From: Gemmiger gallinarum
Lineage (GTDB): Bacteria; Bacillota; Clostridia; Oscillospirales; Ruminococcaceae
Length of the DNA stretch: 64,000 nucleotides
NCBI RefSeq assembly: GCF_014982805.1
Contig: NZ_JADCKC010000002.1
Coordinates: forward strand, 248,001-312,000
Direction: 5' to 3'
Shown here one piece after another: positions 57,925 through 64,000 of the stretch. The notes under the pieces were generated by a model. That model ran no database searches. It saw only the letters and a program-made list of their open reading frames with translations, and was not told the DNA's origin. How positions within the stretch are numbered: position 1 is the stretch's first letter; each line of letters opens with the position of its first letter. A program made the translations under genes and the position numbers.

Positions 57925-59039
57925 TGCGCCAGCACCTCGTCCAAATCGTATACCGTGTTGATCTTGCCGGAAAGCACGCTGTAAAAGACCGGCATGTCGC
58001 ACATCCGGCGCACCACGGTGGGGCGGGAGTCGTCGATCTCGCTGGCTTTCAGAATCGGCTTCATGCTGAACAGGCTTCCTTTGTAGGTAAAGCCGTATTC
58101 CTCCCGCAGATACTTGCGGGCAAGCTGTCCCATGTAGGGCCAGGCGCTCTGGGGCCTGGCGGGGCATTCGTTGCAGTTGTAGAGGCTGCCCGGACGGCAG
58201 CGGCCCTCGCTGTGCGCCTGACAGGGGAAGGTAGCCACCGTGTCATAGCTGGTCTCGTGGGGGGTGAAGGTCACGCTGGTCAGGCTGTGCAGCCCCGTCT
58301 GCCCGAAAGGCATCAGGCTGAAAAAGGGCCCATCCATGACGGTGATACCGGTATTGTAGAGCCGCTTATCCACCTCACAGAGGATGATCTCGCACAGCTC
58401 GTACTTGATCTTGAAGGGCTCAAACCCCGCCATGGCGTGGATGTCGTTGACCCCCGCGTAGGTGGCGTTGAGGACAAAGGGAGCCTCCGCCGCATCGCCC
58501 CCCGCCGTGATGCGCCAGGTATCGCTGCCCTTCTCGATGCGCTCCACCGGGTGGTCGTAGCGGATCTCCACATTGGGGCACTGGTTCAGTTCCTTCAGGA
58601 ACCAGTCCTTCAGCACCTGGGCGTCGTAGGTATATTCGGTGGTGAGGAAGGCACCGTCGCACATGCCGGGGTTGAAGTACTTTTCGGGGTCCACGCCGTC
58701 GCAGCGGATGCCCGCGGACCGGCAGAAGCGGCGGAATTCAGCCGCATTGGTCCAGGAGAAGTGGGCGCTGGTGGCATAAATCTGGTCGAAATCGGTGCGC
58801 AGGCAGAAGCCGTAATCCTTGCAGAAGCGCTCAAAATAATGGGCGCTCTTAATGGCGGTAGAGTAGCTGCGGGGATAGTGATACCCCATGTGCACCCGCG
58901 CCTGATTGATGTAGGTGGCGCGCATGAAGGGTGCGGCGTCCCGCTCGAACACCAGCACCCGCTGGCCCCGGCGGCCGCACTGCAGAGCGGCATACAGGCC
59001 GTAGAGTCCCGCGCCGAGGATGATCTTGTCCACCGTCAT
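57921..59039 (-). CDS. FAD-dependent oxidoreductase (DAO-like) in a glycan cluster
   Basis: 372 residues. IILGAGLYGLYAAL and VLVFERD form the FAD-binding Rossmann start of the D-amino-acid-oxidase-like superfamily; VLNATYAGVNDI and a C-terminal SGKINTVYDLDE fit the fold. A four-Cys cluster C-x7-C-x7-C-x2-C at Cys273, 281, 289 and 292 is unusual for the superfamily and could bind zinc or iron-sulfur. It overlaps the following GT2 gene. A role in oxidising a sugar or cyclitol intermediate is inference from the neighbours. Confidence 0.78.
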   Translation of the reverse strand: MTVDKIILGAGLYGLYAALQCGRRGQRVLVFERDAAPFMRATYINQARVHMGYHYPRSYSTAIKSAHYFERFCKDYGFCLRTDFDQIYATSAHFSWTNAAEFRRFCRSAGIRCDGVDPEKYFNPGMCDGAFLTTEYTYDAQVLKDWFLKELNQCPNVEIRYDHPVERIEKGSDTWRITAGGDAAEAPFVLNATYAGVNDIHAMAGFEPFKIKYELCEIILCEVDKRLYNTGITVMDGPFFSLMPFGQTGLHSLTSVTFTPHETSYDTVATFPCQAHSEGRCRPGSLYNCNECPARPQSAWPYMGQLARKYLREEYGFTYKGSLFSMKPILKASEIDDSRPTVVRRMCDMPVFYSVLSGKINTVYDLDEVLAQ

Positions 59040-59057
59040 GGCAAACGCTCCTTTGTG

Positions 59058-59858
59058 TTACGGATTGTACTTTCCCGCCAGCGTGGCAAACAGGATCTTG
59101 AGCAGGTCGCTGTTGCCCTTGAAGCCGCTGATCTTGGTGGGGGTGGCGCCGGTGGCCGGGTAGGCCCGGGTCACGGGGACCTCGCAGGCCTTAAGGCCCA
59201 GCTGAGTGGCGCGGACGCTGAGATAGGCCAGCAGCTCATACCCGGCAAAGACATCCCGCAGAGGCTTGACCTCCGGGTGGGTCAGGTAGGCGCGGCTGTA
59301 GGCCCGGTAGGCGTTGGTGGTGTCGGTGAACCACTGGTGTGCCGCCAGGCTGATGACCGGCGCATGGATGAGCCGCACCGCCAGATACCGGGATTTGGGG
59401 GTGTTGACGGCATGGCCGCCCTTGACAAAACGGCTGCCCTGGACCAGGTCGTAGCCTTCCTTCAGCTTGGCGATGAATTTGGGCACGTCCTCGATGGAGT
59501 CCTTGTTGTTGCCGTCCACCGTCATGACGCCCTCGTAACCCCGCTTGAGGGCATAGTGGATGCCCATGCGCAGCTGGGCCCCCTGCTTGCCGGGCCCGGT
59601 CTTGGTGAGCAGGGTGTTGACGCCGTACAAAGCCAGGGTATCGGGGTTCATGCTGCCGTCGGTGGAGCCGCCGTCGCAGAGGATGATGTCGCAGACCTTG
59701 TCCACCCCCGCCCGCTGGGCACGGCCCAGCTCGGTGAGGATGCGGGCGCCCTCGTTGATGACGGGGATGAGCAGGCAATAGTCGGCGCGGCGGGGTGCGA
59801 TCTCGCAGATGGTATAGTCCGGCACACCGGAAATGTGTTTCACTGTGGCAGTGGTCAT
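59058..59858 (-). CDS. Family 2 glycosyltransferase (DPM1-like)
   Basis: 266 residues. LLIPVINEGARI, IILCDGGSTDGS, GKQGAQLRMGIHYAL and MTVDGNNKDSIED follow the dolichyl/polyprenyl-phosphate mannosyltransferase pattern, with DGN in place of DAD. FVKGGHAVNTPKSR resembles the segment conserved in that group. There are no clear membrane helices. It overlaps the isomerase stop by 4 bases (ATGA). It probably makes a polyprenyl-phosphate sugar or adds a sugar in glycan assembly. Confidence 0.85.
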   Translation of the reverse strand: MTTATVKHISGVPDYTICEIAPRRADYCLLIPVINEGARILTELGRAQRAGVDKVCDIILCDGGSTDGSMNPDTLALYGVNTLLTKTGPGKQGAQLRMGIHYALKRGYEGVMTVDGNNKDSIEDVPKFIAKLKEGYDLVQGSRFVKGGHAVNTPKSRYLAVRLIHAPVISLAAHQWFTDTTNAYRAYSRAYLTHPEVKPLRDVFAGYELLAYLSVRATQLGLKACEVPVTRAYPATGATPTKISGFKGNSDLLKILFATLAGKYNP

Positions 59859-60646
59859 GCAAACACCTCCGCGATATCCTCAATGGCCCGGCGCACATCG
59901 TCCAGAGGGGCGCGGCGCATTTCGATGGAGACAAAGCCCCGGTAGCCCACGGCGTGGAGCATGGCGGCCAGCTCGGCGTGTTCGGGGCGTCGGCGGACCG
60001 GTTCCAGACCCGGCTCGCTGATATGCACATGGCTGACCCAGGCCAGGTCGGCCGCGAAGTCCCGCAGCCGCTCCCCATTGGTCAGGATGGTGGACAGGTC
60101 CAGATTGACGGCCAGGCCGGGATTGGACAGCCTCTTGACCAGAGCAAAGGCGTCCGCTGTGCGGGTCAGGTAGTTGGTGTAAACGGGCGGGTTGGCCTCC
60201 ACGGCCAGCCGCACGCCGTAGCGGGCCGCCAGAGTGCCCGCCCGGTCAAAGAAGGCATCCCCCGCGGCGGGGTCGGTGCCCTCGGGCAGGGTGCGGTTTT
60301 TGGGGCAGCCGAAGACCAGGCTGGGGCAGTTGAGCACGTGGGCGAACTGATAGGCGCCCTCGGTGTATTCCAACAGTTCATCGGCCTGGGCGGCGTCAAA
60401 AATGCTGCCGGTCCGGCCGTACCAGATGCTCTGGATACTGGGGACACAGAAGCCCCAGCGGTTTTTCAGGTAGCCGCCAAACAGCATGGCAGAGGTCAGC
60501 TGCTCATAGGGCTCCTCCGGGAAAATGCGGGTGGGGGCCAGTTCCAGCCCGGTGAAACCGTGGGCCTTCATCTCGGTGTAGACTGCTTCGTCGTCCGCCT
60601 TGTCCCAGGCGATGTTGCTGATACTCAGTTGGATGGGGTCCGCCAT
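59855..60646 (-). CDS. Sugar phosphate isomerase/epimerase-like TIM-barrel protein (AP endonuclease 2 family)
   Basis: 263 residues. The N-terminal LSISNIAWDKADDEAVYTEMK and GFTGLELAPTRIFPE, LAVEANPPVYTNYLT in mid-protein, and HVHISEPGLEPV and FVSIEMRRA near the end are the metal-site strands of the xylose-isomerase-like TIM barrel (PF01261). Members isomerise or epimerise sugars, inosose or hydroxypyruvate-like substrates. It is between the SDR gene (3-base gap) and a GT2 gene (overlap), which suggests synthesis of an unusual sugar donor. Confidence 0.85.
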   Translation of the reverse strand: MADPIQLSISNIAWDKADDEAVYTEMKAHGFTGLELAPTRIFPEEPYEQLTSAMLFGGYLKNRWGFCVPSIQSIWYGRTGSIFDAAQADELLEYTEGAYQFAHVLNCPSLVFGCPKNRTLPEGTDPAAGDAFFDRAGTLAARYGVRLAVEANPPVYTNYLTRTADAFALVKRLSNPGLAVNLDLSTILTNGERLRDFAADLAWVSHVHISEPGLEPVRRRPEHAELAAMLHAVGYRGFVSIEMRRAPLDDVRRAIEDIAEVFA

Positions 60647-60649
60647 CGG

Positions 60650-61582
60650 TCAATGCCTCCATTCCTGCATGAAACGGCAGATGCCGTCCAGTTCCTCTTG
60701 TTTGGTGCAGAGATAACCCTCCGCCCCGCCCAGCAGCGCTGCGTGTTCGCTGCGCAGGTCGTAGTCAAAGGGCGGGCGGGGCAGCTCGTTGGTCCAGTCG
60801 GTGCGGCCGGTCACCGCGGTGTAGACCTCCGCCGCCGCGACCGGGGGCGGGGTCAGGTTGAGCAGCGTCAGCTTGTTGGCCAGCGCCGTCTCAATATCCG
60901 ACCACAGCCGCCGCAGATCGTAGAACTGGTAGCGGCTGCGGCTGTCGGTAAAGGCCAGAGCGTTGAAGTCGTTGTGTTCAAAGAAGTCCCGCAGGGCCGC
61001 GGCGTCTGCTGCCGGGTCCAGCTTGTAAAAGCCGTTGTCCGCCGGGCGGTAGCTCTGCCGCACCAGCTCACTTTCGGCCGCCAGCTCCTCATACTTTTGG
61101 GTGCGGAGCATGGCCGGGGTGATGGTGTGCAGATCAAACAGGAAATTCTTTTTCAGCCCGATGCCGTACAAGGCAGGCAGGCGGACGATGAGGGCGTCGG
61201 GGAAATCCTCCCGCACCCACAGTTCCAGTGTCCGCCGGTTGCGGCCGTAGGCAGGCAGGTCCGCGTCAAAGGGATCGGGCAGATCGGACTCGGTGCAGCC
61301 GCGGCTGTCCGGGTAGACCGCAATGGAGGAGATCAGCACAAGCTGCTTCGGCGCGATGGCGCGAATATTTTCCCGCGCGTCGCGCATGACGTCCAGGTCA
61401 GCCTCCGGGTCGGCGTTGGCCAGAAACATGGCCGCCGGGATGCCCGCATAAACGCAGAGGTCCGGCTTGGTGCCGTAGCTCTGCCCGATATCGGAAGAGT
61501 GGCGCGCCGCGGCAAAGGCATGCTTTGCCGCCAGGTTGCCCCCCACAAAACCGGTGGAACCCACCAGAAGATCGTTTGCCAT
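60650..61582 (-). CDS. NAD-dependent epimerase/dehydratase-like SDR protein
   Basis: 310 residues from ATG at 61582. LLVGSTGFVGGNLA is the Rossmann NAD(P) motif; VLISSIAVYPD and the following YGRNRRTLE supply Ser and a Tyr-x3-Arg where SDRs have Tyr-x3-Lys. The Lys to Arg change is odd and could weaken catalysis. The C-terminal half is variable, as usual for sugar-modifying SDRs. It is the first gene of the glycan operon, behind the promoter at 61706-61734. Confidence 0.82.
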   Translation of the reverse strand: MANDLLVGSTGFVGGNLAAKHAFAAARHSSDIGQSYGTKPDLCVYAGIPAAMFLANADPEADLDVMRDARENIRAIAPKQLVLISSIAVYPDSRGCTESDLPDPFDADLPAYGRNRRTLELWVREDFPDALIVRLPALYGIGLKKNFLFDLHTITPAMLRTQKYEELAAESELVRQSYRPADNGFYKLDPAADAAALRDFFEHNDFNALAFTDSRSRYQFYDLRRLWSDIETALANKLTLLNLTPPPVAAAEVYTAVTGRTDWTNELPRPPFDYDLRSEHAALLGGAEGYLCTKQEELDGICRFMQEWRH

Positions 61583-61705
61583 ACTTGCAGCACTCACTTT
61601 CCTGCATAACCCGCCGCGCAGGCGGGCAAAACCACCGCGGACTGTCTGTTCTGCCGCGGGAAATTGATTCAAAAAGGTTGTCAAAAAAAATGGCATACCG
61701 AGTTT

Positions 61706-61734
61706 ATTATACCGATTCCGTATCGAAAAAGCAA
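61706..61734 (-). promoter_or_regulatory. Sigma-A promoter of the glycan operon
   Basis: Minus strand: TTGCTT, 17-bp spacer, TATAAT, with a leader of about 120 bases before the SDR gene. Confidence 0.8.
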
Positions 61735-61806
61735 CGGAGCGCACTGAACAACTTTAGCCACAATGTTCAAAAATCTTCGCATCTATGCCGGCACCGTCGT
61801 GATATG

Positions 61807-61841
61807 CAAAAAGCCCCCGTTCCGTCAACCAGAACGAGGGC
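61807..61841 (-). terminator. Intrinsic terminator after the PTPS-related membrane protein gene
   Basis: Minus strand: a hairpin with stem AGCCCTCGTTC/GAACGGGGGCT (one G-U pair) followed by TTTTTGC. Confidence 0.8.
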
Positions 61842-61856
61842 TCTGAATGTTTTGAT

Positions 61857-64000
61857 TTATGTCAGACTGTTTTGTCCGTCCTCCATAAGATATTTACGCT
61901 TGCACCGCTTTTTGTATATCACACAAGCAACGAGTGCCAGTACCGTCACTGCGCTTACAGAATTGGCCAAAAGCCAGCGTTTCGGTTCACGGAACGCCAC
62001 GGCCAGCCGCCCGCTGCTGTTTGCAGGCACCACGACCCCGACCAGTCCGTTGCTGCTCTGCACCACTGTGCCTTCGCCTTCTATCACCGAATACCCAGGA
62101 TAGTACAGAAGCGGGAACTCCACATAACCTTCCTGGCCAAGATACTCAGTATATTCCACTGAGGTAACACCTTTGTCCTCCCGGCTGAAATCCCCCGTGG
62201 TAACAGTCGTAAAAATGTTTGGCGTCGCAAAACCGTCATCTGTCTGACAGCTATTTTTGGGCAAATACATTCCATCCATTTTATAGGCAAAATTCTCATT
62301 ATTATATGCCAGTTGGGGGGTATCTGTAATGGTAAGAGGAGACATCGATTGTCCCCAGTCGCTCCAATACATCAGAACGCATATCACCGCAACAGCGGCA
62401 GTCCCTGAAAGCAACGGTTTTGCCCAAGAACCATATTCGGTCTGCTGGATCCCTTTTATGACAAAAAGGAACGTCAGAATCAAACCAATGGTAGCCAATG
62501 TTGTATAACGCCACGGGAACTGGATAACCGTAAAGATTTTACCAAACGGCAGTTTTTCCACTGCATCCCACGGGAATAATTTTGTAGAAAGGACAACTCC
62601 GGCCGTTCCAAATCCCAGCGATATTGCACCAAGTTTTTTCCAACGGTGCGGCAATTCACGAACTGCGCACAAAATCAAAGCCGCGGCAGCACCGCACAAC
62701 AAGACAGAGGGTCCGATGGCAAACTTATTACTGTTATTGAACAGTGCCATCAATGTCTGGCCTCTCTGCTGAATATTGGGTTCATTGATTTCATTGTAAA
62801 TCCCGCTGGTCATCACCGTAACAAAGGGGAGCAGGAACCACAAATTCAGCAGAACCGCCAGACCAACCGCCCGGATCCAGGCCAAAAGTACCGTTTTGCG
62901 GAAAGTCTGCCGCCAATAGATCAGACAAACCGCCGCTGTCGCTAAAACTGCAATTTCCGTATTGATCATATGGCTTTGAAGCAACGCACTGAACGCCAAT
63001 GCCAGAACGATGCTTGCCCGTGCCCGGGATTTCCTGTCAGAATCCTTGTTGTACAAAAGCCAAAGACCATATACAACCGCCGGCAAAAATGTGATCGCAA
63101 GGTATTCCCCAATCGCAGCCGCGGCATACAAGCGGTGAAGCCGATACGGTGACAGAACATACAAAACTGCCCCTACCAAACCAATTTTTCTACCGAAAAT
63201 CGGGCGGAAACTCCGATAAGAGATGACCGCTGTAAGAACGTGGACTGCCACCACAAAGGTCTGATACGCCCCCTGTATGGTAACGCCGCACAAACGCAAA
63301 ATCGCTGGGAAATACAGAAACAACTCTCCATAAAACAGCGAAGTTGCATAGCCATAACCGTTCTTTGCAATGGGGTTGATCCTGACCGGAAATTGCCCGT
63401 TGCGCAGCGCTTGGACGATCCCTTCAATTCGGATCAGATGAAATCTGCAATCGTCAAACAGGCATACCCCGTCAATTAAAGCCAAAGCACTGGCAAGCGC
63501 CGTAGCACACCCCAGAACGATCACTACCACCGCGGTTTTTGCCCCTACATAGAGCGGACTGGACGGACAAAGCATCAAAATCGCCAAATCCAATGCCAGA
63601 CACAACAGAATCGTGGCTATCGCCTCAAACACCGTGTATGTCATGTTTTGGACGATACTGATTTTTCCAACAGTAAAAATCCCACCGTCATCCACAAACC
63701 GTACCACTGCGGTATCGGTTTGTTTCCAAACCGTCAGGGTAACCGTATCGGTATTGGAGGTTTCATCCAGTATCAGAATTCCGTCTTCGACTGTCGATTC
63801 GTTTTTAGAATCAATGAGCCCAATCCCCGAACGGTGGTATAGCCCATCTTTCATCATCGTGGGGCGTATATAATACTCTACTGTGGCTTCATACCTGCCT
63901 GGTGAAAGAGTCAGTTCCGGCGTAGCAAGAATTTCCTGCCATTCAATATCATATGTTGCACCGTAATATCCATTTTCATCATATCCCAAAGTAACACCTT
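61857..64000 (-). CDS. PTPS-related large membrane protein (truncated by window edge)
   Basis: The reading frame is open to the right edge (at least 714 residues visible), so the true start lies outside. An extracytoplasmic beta-rich segment comes first, then about twelve helices, then a second extracytoplasmic domain and a final anchor helix with a basic tail. Between helices, LRNGQFPVRINPIAKNGYGY and LFYGELFLYFPAIL resemble the 6-pyruvoyl-tetrahydropterin-synthase-related membrane family (PF10131), which is GT-C-like. It ends with its own terminator. Its base composition is clearly more AT-rich than its neighbours, a sign of transfer. Confidence 0.75.
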   Translation of the reverse strand, partial: GVTLGYDENGYYGATYDIEWQEILATPELTLSPGRYEATVEYYIRPTMMKDGLYHRSGIGLIDSKNESTVEDGILILDETSNTDTVTLTVWKQTDTAVVRFVDDGGIFTVGKISIVQNMTYTVFEAIATILLCLALDLAILMLCPSSPLYVGAKTAVVVIVLGCATALASALALIDGVCLFDDCRFHLIRIEGIVQALRNGQFPVRINPIAKNGYGYATSLFYGELFLYFPAILRLCGVTIQGAYQTFVVAVHVLTAVISYRSFRPIFGRKIGLVGAVLYVLSPYRLHRLYAAAAIGEYLAITFLPAVVYGLWLLYNKDSDRKSRARASIVLALAFSALLQSHMINTEIAVLATAAVCLIYWRQTFRKTVLLAWIRAVGLAVLLNLWFLLPFVTVMTSGIYNEINEPNIQQRGQTLMALFNNSNKFAIGPSVLLCGAAAALILCAVRELPHRWKKLGAISLGFGTAGVVLSTKLFPWDAVEKLPFGKIFTVIQFPWRYTTLATIGLILTFLFVIKGIQQTEYGSWAKPLLSGTAAVAVICVLMYWSDWGQSMSPLTITDTPQLAYNNENFAYKMDGMYLPKNSCQTDDGFATPNIFTTVTTGDFSREDKGVTSVEYTEYLGQEGYVEFPLLYYPGYSVIEGEGTVVQSSNGLVGVVVPANSSGRLAVAFREPKRWLLANSVSAVTVLALVACVIYKKRCKRKYLMEDGQNSLT

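Noticed and set aside
1-64000. tRNA, rRNA or CRISPR loci
   Set aside because: No cloverleaf, conserved rRNA stretch or regular repeat-spacer pattern was found on reading either strand; a short tRNA could still be missed without a covariance search.

Overview
The window looks like a chromosomal segment of a G+C-rich, low-oxygen gut Firmicute of the Clostridia (Oscillospiraceae/Faecalibacterium-like). The inference rests on: the IspH-ribosomal S1 fusion typical of Clostridia, pyrophosphate-type phosphofructokinases, an anaerobic (cobalt-early) cobalamin pathway, a Bce-type two-component/ABC module, strong Shine-Dalgarno sites and sigma-A promoters with TATAAT-like -10 boxes and mostly 17-bp spacers. 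No rRNA, tRNA, CRISPR array, intact transposon or prophage was seen.

Layout. 1-1370 (minus): end of a glycosyltransferase operon (GT8, GT2). 1564-3771 (minus): two CobW/G3E GTPases, one His-rich and one fused to a YcgQ/DUF1980-like C-terminus. 3918-8642 (plus): response regulator, histidine kinase, ABC ATPase and permease of a Bce-like antimicrobial-peptide sensing/resistance module. 8717-14791: aminopeptidase P, a GT2 gene, carboxypeptidase Taq and a MATE transporter with a terminator in its leader. 14862-31727 (minus): one 19-gene cobalamin operon from sirohydrochlorin cobaltochelatase to nucleotide-loop assembly, headed by a cobalamin riboswitch with its own intrinsic terminator. Nearly every junction overlaps by 1-16 bases, so translation is probably coupled. 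Genes for making sirohydrochlorin and for cobalt uptake are not in the window.

31767-38610 (minus): AraD-like epimerase, ArsP_2-like permease, a transposase fragment, a 1304-residue protein that reads as a catalytically dead P-type ATPase behind a very long disordered N-terminus, and an RlmB/TrmH-type RNA methyltransferase. 38611-39199 is a non-coding region with a cluster of DnaA-box-like sequences and inverted repeats. 39200-41146 (plus): Ogg-type DNA glycosylase and class II fructose-bisphosphate aldolase. 41230-44967 (minus): DUF1294 protein, MATE transporter, GT2 and a DUF1624-like acyltransferase. 45241-49062 (plus): Cof-type HAD phosphatase and two tandem PPi-phosphofructokinase paralogues. 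49256-52618 (minus): deoxyribose-phosphate aldolase, a 51-residue membrane peptide, GtrA and IspH-S1.

52695-61582 (minus) is one long run: a cell-surface glycan-like set (SDR, TIM-barrel isomerase, two GT2s, FAD oxidoreductase, GT-C-like membrane protein) continuing into a YhiN-type flavoprotein, cytidylate kinase and PlsC. 61857-64000 (minus) is a visibly AT-richer, edge-truncated gene for a PTPS-related large membrane protein. Central carbon genes (aldolase, two PFKs, DeoC) and envelope/glycan genes dominate outside the cobalamin operon.
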